From Globomyces pollinis-pini (lineage: Eukaryota > Chytridiomycota > Chytridiomycetes > Rhizophydiales > Globomycetaceae): a stretch of 64,000 nt of DNA. The notes below the pieces were generated by a model, which saw only the letters and a program-made list of their open reading frames with translations, was not told the DNA's origin and searched no databases. Position numbers and translations under genes: made by a program. The stretch covers positions 1-64,000 of the forward strand of contig MU621096.1 of the NCBI GenBank assembly GCA_025399215.1, in the 5' to 3' direction. Numbering within the stretch: position 1 is the first letter of the stretch; each line of letters begins with the position of its first letter. Positions 1 through 9,917 of this stretch are shown here, in pieces.

Positions 1-27
1 ATAGCAGCCCATTTTTGAGCCTCTAAC

Positions 28-77
28 ATTTCCACATTCTGTGGAATTCGAACAAAAGTTCCAGAGAATGTGGAAAT
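28..77. repeat. imperfect inverted repeat (hairpin), 19-bp arms
   Basis: Arms at 28-46 and 59-77 are reverse complements at 18 of 19 positions, with a 12-nt loop at 47-58. The arms contain the core TTTCCACATTCT and its complement. It lies upstream of an unrecognised gene and a dead transposon, so a transposon end or foldback remnant is possible. No function can be read from the sequence. Confidence 0.7.
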
Positions 78-315
78 AGCATATACAGTTTAAGTTGTGT
101 TCGAAACTTTGTCAATACTTAGAGAGTGGTTGCCTAATAAACATGAAAATACAGATGAAATTACCAGCTTGAGTTAATGAATCATTCATTCTATTTTATC
201 CTAGTATTGGAGTTATAATGTATAAGTAGTAAGACCTACTTTTGTTCGCTATGAAAAATATCTAGAATTAATTATTAAGTAGGATTACCATTCCAATATA
301 TCCTACAATACAAGC

Positions 316-368
316 AATGGCGCTGCCATTAGAGGATAGGGCTTGCAACCCCTAATGGCAGTGGCACT
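316..368. repeat. imperfect inverted repeat (hairpin), about 20-bp arms
   Basis: Arms near 316-335 and 349-368 pair imperfectly (about 16 of 20), centred on CTGCCATTAG and CTAATGGCAG. An outer CAAGC (311-315) and GCTTG (341-345) can form a competing stem. The rest of the 1-547 stretch is A+T-rich with no supported gene; it may hold the promoter of the gene starting at 548. Confidence 0.5.
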
Positions 369-547
369 TGACTCTGATAATAATCCCTATTGTCTGTCAG
401 TAAAAACTCTTAAATACCACTATATTGAATATTTTAACTGCAAATTAACTCGATTGAATATGAATTGTGTTTTGCAAAAATTTTGCGCTTGCTAAAACGC
501 GATTTTTCAAATTTTAATTTCTGATTAAATTATAACATTATCAAAAT

Positions 548-1692
548 ATGCCACGAAACTCGAATTCAACTCTAACACTCCCAAAAGAGGTTAATGTTTC
601 TGTAAATATTCGCGCTGGAAAACCGTTAATGAATGGACGCAAGGGTTGGAATGAAGAGCTCATTAATTTTGACTTTAATACCGAGTTAGGGTTGGCTGCC
701 TTAAAAGGGATATTTGAGTTGAAAGTAAAGCAAATCGTAAAACCAACACTTCAAGAAGGATTAACTGTTTATCAACATGTCTCAAAAGGTTCACGTAAAA
801 ATAAGGTTATAAATGTAAAAAGATGGAATAATGCAGATGGTTTATATATCCAATTAGCTAACAAAGATGCACAAACAAAATTCATTTTGGTAGATAATGA
901 TGAAAAACTTATTGAATGTATTACAAAATGCTGGTCCAATAGCTTTAAAGGAATCGGAGGCAGACAAAAAAGGATGAAGATATCAAACAATCAAGCACTA
1001 GTAAGTTTCGCTATTTTATACTTTAAATGTTTTAGAATGATCATGTTCAGGAAGTTATTTTTACGTTTCCTTTCTATGTTTACTGTGAACCTTTGGAGGT
1101 CATTCCAGCACACCATCGTGCTACTCAAGCTCGTCTTGAAGTAGCGGATACTTTAATTCAGCAAGAACTTGGGTCTGGTCAATTTGATCCACAAGATGCA
1201 GAGTTGCGTACATTGTGTTATGGAGAAAAACAATACACGAGGCAACATTACGCTCGATCCAATACAATAGAACCTCCAAGAAGACTAACAAATCCTACTG
1301 CAAGACAGTTGCAAAAATTGGACAGTATCAAGAGTAAAATGGATGAATTATTTGAAGAATTATATCCAAACAATGGAAAATGGGCCTATATAGAAATGAT
1401 CTTAAATAATCAGATGGTAAATATTCCAGTTAATATTCAATCCTTGCGAGATGCTTTGGGATTACCACACACAGATTTGCGACTACCTGGGAATAACACT
1501 TTGATAATGAAAGATTCAGTTGAAAATATTCGAAACATAGTTGATAATGATCATAGTTCGAAGAATGATTTAAATTATAGAGCTGAATCTATCCATTCTA
1601 TCTCTGAAAATGATAAATTCGACACTCCTGATTCTTTCAATTCAGAAGATGACTTTACAGAAGATTATACACATTTCTTGAATAGTGGTTAA
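548..1692 (+). CDS. unrecognised two-exon protein, about 369 aa
   Basis: I do not recognise this family. The ATG at 548 opens 151 codons; a 35-nt intron at 1001-1035 (GTAAGT...TTTTAG) then joins in phase 0 to an exon running to the stop at 1692. The splice restores a single frame, which is the main evidence that it is a gene. The N-terminal half is Lys- and Asn-rich. The middle segment (about residues 165-270) is charged and probably helical, and the C-terminal 60 residues are acidic and Ser-rich, so likely disordered. There is no signal peptide or membrane span. It converges on a dead Tc1/mariner transposase 43 bp away, so an origin in a transposon is possible but unproven. Confidence 0.6.
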
Positions 1693-1735
1693 ACTTTGTA
1701 ATAATAATACACAATGCTACATGTTAATTATTTTA

Positions 1736-2720
1736 TTAAACTTTTTTATTGTATTTCAAAAGATGATATGAATATCCAGCATTCACAAACAGCGGCAATG
1801 CTAAATATTCATTATCTTTGAGTACACTTTTGAAAGCAAGATCCAAACAATACTCTGGCAGGTATCTAAATGCTAGATTGCAGTTCTTTATAATGAACTT
1901 TTTTACTGATCCAAACGCAATTCCGATTGGATTTAATTGTGGTGAGTATGGAGGTAAATAGATCAAGATCCCACCGATATCATTTATTTCTTTCTCCAAT
2001 TGCGAATACATATGTATTCTTGCATTATCTAAAATGACGATGGATCTAGGTAATGGCCAAGGATTGATATATGGTTTCATCACCTTACGAAACGCTGTAT
2101 GAAATCTATATCTGTCAAATGTGTCTTCTGTAAATGACCAATCCAAAAATCCATCCACAGTAAAAGAAGCAAAGGATGAGACGCGTTTACCCCGACCAGC
2201 TGGAAGACGAACGTATGCTGGAGTGTTGCGTTTAGAGTATGCATAGTGTCTAATAGCAGATCTGGCATCTTTGGAGGTTTCATCAGCAAAAATCAACTGT
2301 TCTGGATATTGATAGAATGGTTTGAGTCGATTATAAAAAGTTTGAACCTCCGAATCCAATGCTTCTCGATTTTGTTTTGTTAGTTTCTTTCTTGTGTAGT
2401 TTAAGTCATTTCGTATTAATCGACAACGTAGCAGTTGATACAGTATAATTATCAAAATGTTTTTGGATAGCTTCTTGAAGCTCCTCTAAGTAGAAACATG
2501 GATGATTATCTATGTATAACTTAATGAATTCTACTTTGGGAGCTGGATAGGGCTTGCTCTTTCGTGAACTGTTGTTCAAGTTTCCTGTACGTTCAAAGTG
2601 TAAAACCCATCTATCGATAGTCCTGATTGAAAGTTCCATAATAGATGATACCAATTGTTCCGTCAAATCATTCCGTTGAAAATTCAAGTCTTCGGAAAGA
2701 AAACGAAGAAGAGGAAGCAA
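1736..2720 (-). pseudogene. Tc1/mariner-type (DDE_3) transposase, inactivated
   Basis: Two overlapping frames carry the order of a Tc1/mariner transposase: an N-terminal helix-turn-helix region, then the DDE catalytic domain. The first Asp sits in IFADETS and the second in VILDNARIHM. The third catalytic site, normally NPIE or NPID in the PPYSPxLNP motif, reads NPIG, an acid-to-glycine change that would abolish activity. A one-step frameshift near 2420 splits the HTH and DDE parts (STATL to CRLIRNDL), and the N-terminal frame has no ATG. The element is therefore dead on three counts. I could not find convincing terminal inverted repeats. Family order and the meaning of the acidic triad are established knowledge; the breaks are seen directly. 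Confidence 0.85.
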
Positions 2721-2889
2721 TTCCGGACATTTTTTAGCATGATAATAAACGTTTGTTTTGTTTTAGTACTTTCTTTATTGCTTAATTACGTAAGAATTTG
2801 TAGTTTTGTTTGATTAACGTATTGTTACGCCTAGTCCATTTCATCTCTGCAGCTCGCGAAATAATACTGTATATTATTGTTTTATTACC

Positions 2890-3099
2890 AAGAGAAAGAG
2901 AAGTCGGGCAAGCCCTAAAAAGAAAACAGGGAACGGTAAACGCTTTTTAAGATCCAAGCCAATTTATGATTAGATTGAAGGTGAGATTCAAAATGTATCA
3001 AATCCACTTTCAGCTGTGGAAAGATTAGAACAGATAAGAACAGCAAATAAGAAGAATTACACGTATGCTCTAGGAAAATGTTTATTACAACAAAAATAA
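2890..3099 (+). pseudogene. decayed coding fragment
   Basis: One frame reads about 70 codons with a single TAG near its middle. It starts with a Lys/Arg-rich segment (KRKRSRASPKKK) and ends in a charged, helix-like stretch before TAA at 3097-3099. The composition looks like old protein-coding DNA rather than random A+T-rich sequence. No family is recognised, and chance cannot be excluded. It lies just upstream of the dead transposase. Confidence 0.25.
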
Positions 3100-4011
3100 G
3101 TAGTTATTCCAATAAGTAATTATTCAATCACATATTGAAGGCCCAACAACCTAGCCAACAAGAGTGTCTCTCAATACTCAACCCATAACATATATGGGAC
3201 TTATGTCTTCTATTTCATGCATTTTTGTTTTATGAAGGGTTGAAATAACTTAGGGTTAGATATAAGAATTACAAGGCCTAGTTATATCACTATATCTCTT
3301 CGTCATTTTTCACATTAGAAAACTTGTGCGATATTTTCCCCAAGTATGTTCATGTCATTTGTTGCTAATCTCCAGAGCTTTTTAAGGTCATTTTTACGAA
3401 GCGAACACTTATTCGCGGGAAAACAAATATGGATCATATCTTGCTTTCGTGCCCTGCTCGTCAGACTTATCAGTTTGGGTTTAAATAAGACTTCAATCTG
3501 TTGTTGTTTATCACAGTGTTTGATTCGCCGTTATCTTTACCGTTCAAATAGTTGCGATGGTACTCAAAAAAAGACTAAAACCGTAGATTCGAAAAAGAAT
3601 TGATATGCTAAGTTATCAATACTTTTGAGATGTTTAGATTCAACACTTGAGCACACCAAACCTCGTCACGTTCATATCGATATGATTTAGGATTTAGCAA
3701 CAGGAATGATATCGAATGAAAAAGCGAGCCTTGGTAAAATAGTTCTTTATTTCACCAACAGCTGGCAAGTTGGAGTACTGTGTGTTTATTCATCTACTGG
3801 AAACCTACATATATTCACTTCACGTAAGAATAAGTCACAGTTTGAGTATGAGAGTAATTAGATCTGTTGTGAACGAACCATAGAGAAACAAAGCTGATAG
3901 TTTGAAAAAAACATCCAAGAAAATTGGTATGGGGGTTTTAAACCTATAAGGCCAAATACAATGGTTTTATCAAGATTTAATAACCGTTTCAAAAGCTAAG
4001 TAAGGGGTTGA
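3100..4011. other. intergenic stretch without a supported gene
   Basis: A short open frame at 3346-3603 (Cys- and Leu-rich, 85 aa) has no recognisable domain and no splice partner. Other frames are broken every few dozen codons. I see no RNA gene and no repeat of note. The stretch ends at the stop codon of the GT8-type gene. Confidence 0.5.
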
Positions 4012-5171
4012 TCATTTATTGTAAAATGTTTTGTTACCCACCACATCGAAAAAGTCCTTTTGGAATTCAGGAACATTTCCTACGTTAGTATCCCCAAATG
4101 TGTTAATCTGGAATTCCTTCAGTTCCAAAATTTCCTTTCTCCAAACTGAATAAATATCGTTATCCATACCTGAACAGATGAGAATTTTAATATGTTACCG
4201 ACTGCCCAAAATTTTTCGTGCAAGGCTACTACATTTTCAAAATCTATATCCTTTCGCTCATAAACCTGCTGTGTATTATAAGTAGCAGGAAGCGTTTGCC
4301 ACTCAATACCACTTGGACCAGCTCCTCCTTTCTTGAAATAGTAATTTAAAAGCCCCTGCTCCATTGTTTTTGAGTCATATAAATCTTTCTTTGGTGCCAA
4401 ATCAACTAACTTTTGGAAATGGTAACAAGATGGTTCCTAAACATGAGATAAACAGTTTACAAGCATCAGCATTCCACCATTAAGAGCATCACCGTTTTTA
4501 TTCCAGTGCTGTTTAGCAGCTCCAATAAAATAATCATTTGTACGATTGGATTTAAATTCGTCCATTATATCAAACATTGGTTCTGGACTTTTTAGCAATA
4601 TCACATCCGTATCAAAGAAAATCATTTGTTGAAACCATGACATTTGGAACATATAAAATTTGGCAAAACAGTGTTTCCAACGATGCACTTGCCCAACAAC
4701 ATCTTTAAAGGTTAATGGCTCGAACTGTATTAATCGCACCCCTAATGCTAGTAGCGCGTCCCGCTTCAATTTTGAAAGTTTTCCAGTAATAAGTACAGCC
4801 AATTCCACTTGATTAGATAACTGAATTCTTTCATTGATAAGTAATTTATATGCCATTAGTAACGTATTCAAAAAATAGAAATCGACGCCATATTGGCCAT
4901 CATCCTCAGATGACAATAGCGACACTATAGCTTTTGATTTAAAAGGTCTTATTCCAGGTGGTGGGAAAATCTTGAATGGTGATACTCCTGAGCAAGTGTA
5001 TGGGTTGGAGTGCACTACACGCTTCATTTCAATATCATTCAGCTTCATAGATGGGGATATTTCGATAACCGTTGGTCGAGAATACACGTACAATCCAATG
5101 GAGAATATTATAGCGATAAAGATCACCACTACGCGTCGTTGAGATCGGACACCTAAATTCTTCATGTTCAT
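4012..5171 (-). CDS. GT8-type (glycogenin-like) Golgi glycosyltransferase
   Basis: Removing two mini-introns (4437-4460, 24 nt; 4170-4198, 29 nt) gives a 368-aa protein. An N-terminal basic stretch followed by a span at about residues 13-31 makes a type II signal anchor, so the catalytic domain should face the Golgi lumen. The GT8 metal-binding DxD is visible as FFDTDVILLKSPEPMFD, followed by the conserved LNGGMLML segment, which the 24-nt intron interrupts. Family members transfer sugars from nucleotide donors with retention of configuration; donor and acceptor cannot be read here. The gene lies head-to-tail upstream of a transporter-transferase fusion gene, suggesting a shared role in secretory glycan synthesis. 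The first intron carries an in-frame stop, so unspliced message would truncate the protein. Confidence 0.85.
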
Positions 5172-5601
5172 TTTTTAATTAGGAGAGGGGAATTGATTGT
5201 CTGTGTTTATAAATGGTTGTAAAAACAATGCTGCAAAATAGTAAATATATTTCTTGTACAATGCATTTGTTTGCAAATACTAGTAGACCACAATGCTGCC
5301 AATAACTTACGATAAATGAAACAATTATTTCATTACTCACCTTTGACACATTTGGCAGTTTCTCTATTTCATCACCATAGCTCTATCAGGCAAGAAAGGG
5401 AAAGACAAAATAGGGGTTCGGGGCAATAATCATTCATTATCGATCAAAGATGGAACAAGCGCGTATTTCAATTAGATATGTTTGATTTGCGACCAACGAT
5501 TAGTTTCATTCGCAATATATTTACCAATCACTGTTCATAATACTAACAGAGTATTAAATTTGGTTTATACTCGAGTGGTTGATAAAAGATATTTATTAAT
5601 C
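5172..5601. other. intergenic, 430 bp
   Basis: It lies between the start of the GT8 gene and the stop of the first fusion gene, both on the minus strand. It should hold the GT8 promoter. I see no gene, repeat or clear motif in it. Confidence 0.5.
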
Positions 5602-7751
5602 CTAATCTTCCAAAGTAAGCATTCCCTTTTCAACAGTTTTCGTGCAAAAGTCTTTCCCATTAATGAAAGTCCCATTCACTCTGAGGTCAAAATTGTACAT
5701 AACTTCGTTGTCTAAACGAAAACAGTCGGCTTTTCCATCACAGCGAGATATTACAAAAAATATTGGTAGCATTTGATGTGGCAATATTTTTGCTTCATGT
5801 ATGTACGGATCAAGCTGGTATTCCGGCGACCATTTTGGCTCTTCTCCTTTATCACACCGTTTATCATTATGTTTTGCTAGTGAAATTGCAAACGTGTCTG
5901 CCAAATTACGTGGAACGATGTAAATATAATCACCAAGTGGATTGCGACTTTCTTTGCTTGCCACATATATTCGGTTTTTGTTTAGGGTTGACAATGATAC
6001 AATGGACTCTTCAAAAAAGTACAGATCTGGGCGAACGAATACATACCAATCATATTCAAACCCATTTTGCAGCTCATACTCTTTTACTTTGTTGTATGCA
6101 ATGACTTTTCTAATATATGATTTCCAGTGTCCTGGGTTATCCTTCCTTTTGCAGCAACTACTTTCCCGTACAAACGGTTCTTCGCAAGTCACTGTCGCAT
6201 TCCAAGAGACCAACTTTGTAGAAGAATTGAAGTGATTAAGTCCCACTTCAGTTGATAGATTGGGATACTTCTTCTTCATTTTTCCACACATTCCGTCCTT
6301 TTCATTATCATCCTCAATTAATTCAAAAAAGTAGTCGGGTTCAGATGAAAGGGAGTTCACATAACGCCGAAGTGATTGATGAACGGACTTAGCAGGAAAA
6401 GTTCTTGTGGCACCTATAATCATTATTGCAGCTCTTTCTTTAGTTTGCATTTTATTTTTTCCCCGCATAGAATCCATATTGATCATTGTAATTTGTTCAG
6501 TGGAAAGAAGAAACCCTGAAATCATAAACATTGTTAGCCCAAAGAGAACCGCAAGGAACGTCCATTTTCTACTTTTCTAGACTATTAAACTAACGCTCTT
6601 ACCGTTGATGTATAGGGTTTTTCCTGACATTCCACATCGGGTTGGACAAACTTTTCGCACTCTTCTGTGGTCACAGGTTGGGTATCTGTGAGGTACAGAT
6701 AGGTAGTTAAAAATACTATGATACAGCCAGCACCAGAAGTCAACCGAACAGGTGTCCCAAAAAGAGCCAAAGAGAGAATCAATAGCAAAGATGTTGAAAT
6801 AGATTGGGCCAAACACTTCATCACAGCATCTGCATACTAAAATTAAGAATAAAATTTGAAACCTTGTATACTGCCGTGATAGCTAGACCAATAAATGAAT
6901 TACAGATAATAACACCAAGTCCCCAACCCCAAAATCCATCGAAAAATGCTGGTTCACTTGATGAGAACAGTTGACGTAGTACAAAATATACCAGATTGAA
7001 TAACAAACCCGAGGAGTAAAGATAAATATTTAATGCGTGTAAAGATGCTCCAGAGCTCTTGCTAAAATGATCATTTAAACTTCCACTTATTGATGATAAG
7101 ATTGTTGAAAAGCAAATTAGGAAATAAAGTGATACGGAGTATGTACTGGAAGCATTGCATTCGTCGTACTAACCAAAATGAATCAGCGAGGAATTTACCT
7201 GAGACATGACTAACGCAAAAAGCTGAATGACGATCGCGACCCATTTAGATTGAGTAGATACTCTACCGAATCCAATCCAAAGCACTATGGCAGTAAAAAA
7301 GGTAGATCCAGATTTCACTAAATTAATGGTACCAGGATCTACTAAACTAAAAAAGTTATGATAGGTAAAGTACCTAAACAACCAAAATGACAAGTGGTTA
7401 TTGAAAAGATAAATTGCCGATAATCCAATCATTCCCTTTGCTGTATAGCTATCCACCGGAACATCGTCAATCAATTTTTCTTTTGCGTTCTTGATTCGTT
7501 CGATGATAGTCTAAAATTATCATTCCAATCAAACTTACCATTGGTGAGCATTCTTCAAAGGAATTAAAAAAGAATATAGAAGATATAAGTAGTTTGAATC
7601 CTTCTGATATAGCTAATGCAGATGCTCTGGAAAACTCATACCCCTTTTCACCATTGGAAGCCAATTTGTACACTAACCCAACTGTAACCTGTATGCAAAC
7701 CAACGTGACAAATGCGCAAATTCCTTTCGTTGATGTTGCAGTCATTTGCAT
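5602..7751 (-). CDS. nucleotide-sugar transporter fused to a luminal glycosyltransferase-like domain (copy 1)
   Basis: Five introns (7511-7538, 7347-7373, 7169-7198, 6837-6862, 6577-6602; 26-30 nt) give one 670-aa frame. Residues about 1-315 are a multi-span transporter of the SLC35A / Nuc_sug_transp type, with the hallmark segment FWGWGLGVII...YKYADAVMK. After a short hydrophilic tail, the last intron joins a new membrane span (WTFLAVLFGLTMFMISGF) and a soluble domain of about 290 residues. That domain has paired Cys, an ESSCCKR motif and DWYVFVRPDLYFFEE, which resembles an R-P-D variant of a transferase metal site (perhaps DUF7796-like). Known transporters have ten spans with both ends cytosolic, so one added span would place the C-terminal domain in the Golgi lumen beside the imported donor. 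The second exon cannot start by itself: a stop lies just upstream and the first ATG would cut the span. Confidence 0.82.
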
Positions 7752-8279
7752 CTTGATTAGTAGGAACAGAATGATTTAATTTATGCATTAGTTAAATGTA
7801 ATAATGGTAAATATTTATCATTTTAAACAATCTTGTTAGTTAACTATTTGTTTTGCTGAACAATCAGAGTGATAGTCAAATTTATCGGTTAAATAAATTA
7901 AAAAGCATTGCTTTGAAGAAGTTCAATTCAATAATTATTCCCATCACAAGCTGAACTGTGTTCATTTTTAACAATACACATTTGATGAATTATAAAAATA
8001 TAGAATAACTTACATATCTAAATAATTAAAGACCTCTCATCTTTAAACATATTAAACCATAGATTTACTTCGGGTGAGAAAAGTAATTTGCGAATCTATA
8101 TTTTCGAATATGATCATAATTGAGGAACCATCAGGATAATTATGATTATATTTAACATCACACTGGATATTAAACTTCATCTTTGGTTTGTTATTGGCTT
8201 TGGTATTTACAAACAAACGCGTCTGGTACTATACGTCATTTGTAAATAAGAATAGTTTGAATCAAAATCTTAATGTATC
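7752..8279. other. divergent intergenic region, 528 bp
   Basis: It separates the divergent starts of fusion copy 1 (minus) and the RING gene (plus) and is strongly A+T-rich. It probably contains both promoters. No RNA gene or repeat is visible. Confidence 0.5.
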
Positions 8280-9546
8280 ATGTCAGATAGAGAACCTAAT
8301 TACTATTCTGAACAAATGCCACTGTCTGAGTCAAACCACGATAGTCGAATATTGGAAACAAACGATATTGAATTGGTTGAAAATTGGAACCTTCCAGCCA
8401 TCCACAGTAATCGAGAGCACCGCAGGAATACAGCTAGCTTACTATCTAGTGCTATCCAGTTATTAGTATGTAGGATACTTTATGCCACGATTGCGATCTC
8501 ACTACTGATGCATATTGTGAGTAGGAGTGTACATCCTTTAGTCGTGAACTCTGGATTTATTTTGGACGGCAGACTGGTAAATATATCTATCAATGGAAGC
8601 TCCCACATCTCTAAAGGAGCACCAATGGTAGTAGGGATGTCCCTAAAAAAGCCATTATCTGGTATCAAATTGTTTTTAACCTTTGAAGGATCTCTCATTT
8701 CACTTGACCATTTGCCTTGTTATGGATTGGAAATGACTAATTCAATTGAAAAGCTTATCAGCTATACTGAGCGTCGTGTGGAAAGTGATCGAAACTGGAT
8801 TGGGATAGTCTCGGGATTTGGATGTGATATCAATCAAAAACTACTGATGATGCAGCGTTTGGGAATTCAAGCTGCGATTGTTGTGGATGATCAGAGTGGT
8901 TTAAAGAACAAATTATCACGAACCCATTTAAATTCTGGTGGAGACTCAATCAAACTGTTCTCAGTAATAATTAGTGCCGAACATGGTGTAAAATTAATGA
9001 GTATTTTACAAGAGGCAAAGCATCCACCTTGGACTACATTATCATATGAAGATACATGGTTTTCCAAATCAGATCTAGTCAAGTTATGCATGGATATAAT
9101 TATTTTGTTCGTATTGGTTCTTTCTGGAGCTTTTACGATTTTTTTTATGGGATTTGTACTTAGTTTGATGAATAATGTGTCCGTCCATGGAACCTTTCAC
9201 GTTGTTCAAACAATTCACGAGGCTGCTCTTTCGATTCTCTCGGAAACTACCACCTCAAAGCCATCAGTCTTGGATCAAATTAGATTTCCATCTAGAATTG
9301 TTCAAAGTTCTGATTTAATGGTTGGATGGAAATTGGGAGGCTTAGTTGGTTATGAAAGCTGCCCAATATGTATAGAACAATTTGAAATTGGCGATAGTGT
9401 GCGAATCTTACCATGTCAACATCAATTTCATTCACTGTGGTAATTATTAACACCTTTTAAAATTTAGTATAGATCCATGGCTTCTTGAACACCGCCGCAT
9501 ATGTCCAGTTTGTAAGCGAGCTGTATCATTGAAAAAAAGTGCGTAA
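8280..9546 (+). CDS. PA-TM-RING E3 ubiquitin ligase (RNF13/goliath type)
   Basis: Two exons joined across a 28-nt intron (9440-9467) give 412 aa. Residues about 60-85 form a signal-anchor-like span. Residues 90-260 have the size and strand-rich pattern of a protease-associated (PA) domain (IGIVSGFGCD...AAIVVDDQSG). A second span follows near 270-300. The C-terminus is a RING-H2: CPICIEQFEIGD, CQHQFHSLC, then CPVCKR. The intron splits the codon of the sixth zinc ligand (TG/T), so only spliced message has a full RING. Family members sit in endosome, lysosome or Golgi membranes with the RING facing the cytosol and ubiquitinate membrane cargo. The gene lies, on the opposite strand, between two copies of the fusion gene. 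Confidence 0.88.
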
Positions 9547-9615
9547 ACTTCCACAAAGAACTGTAATAAAATCAACTGAATATGCATATATATAATACCA
9601 TTCGCTTGAAATATT

Positions 9616-9816
9616 ATGCTGACGATATCGAATCCACGACGAATTAGAAATAGAAACATCGGATCAGCAAACGCTGCTGTTAAAACTAATATACAACTGA
9701 GTATCAGGAATAACCAACCAATAGTTCTCAAAAAAGCTCACATCGCAAATGGATTCAGTTTAGTATTATTTTCTTTGCATTCATTAATTATATCATTTGC
9801 ATTGCTGAAGTGTTGA
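9616..9816 (+). CDS. small possible tail-anchored membrane protein, 58-66 aa
   Basis: ATG at 9616 opens 66 codons to TGA. The N-terminal third is basic (NPRRIRNRNIGS); the last 22 residues before a terminal KC are hydrophobic and could be a tail anchor. A possible 24-nt intron at 9697-9720 (GTATCAGG...CAATAG), a multiple of three, would shorten it to 58 aa. Size and layout recall small ER tail-anchored proteins such as RAMP4/SERP, but the conserved residues of that family are not evident, so I give no name. It lies 70 bp after the RING gene on the same strand and converges on fusion copy 2. Confidence 0.35.
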   Translation: MLTISNPRRIRNRNIGSANAAVKTNIQLSIRNNQPIVLKKAHIANGFSLVLFSLHSLIISFALLKC

Positions 9817-9917
9817 CCAATAAATTCCCATCTGCGCGATGGTGTACAAAAATAATTGAATTTTTCATGGCAAATTTATTGACAAGAGCGTAATTGTGGT
9901 AGGATCTGTTTTAACGA

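Noticed and set aside
334..2557. Identical 13-mer GGATAGGGCTTGC at 334-346 and 2545-2557, considered as element ends
   Set aside because: One copy lies inside the transposase frame and shared 13-mers are expected by chance in a 64-kb window.
1690..2890. Terminal inverted repeats of the Tc1/mariner element (GTAATAATAATACA near 1700 and a similar complement near 2870-2888)
   Set aside because: Similarity is limited to A+T-rich low-complexity sequence and needs gaps.
3346..3603. 85-codon plus-strand frame
   Set aside because: Cys/Leu-rich with no domain, no splice partner and no support beyond being open.
5602..6531. A separate glycosyltransferase-like gene starting at an internal Met downstream of the transporter
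   Set aside because: The start would cut the membrane span in half, the paralogue has no ATG there at all, and a standard-size intron fuses both halves in frame in both copies.
9447..9731. Minus-strand 94-codon frame with a signal-peptide-like start
   Set aside because: It begins at TTG with a stop just upstream and no ATG, and its 3' part is antisense to the RING exon.
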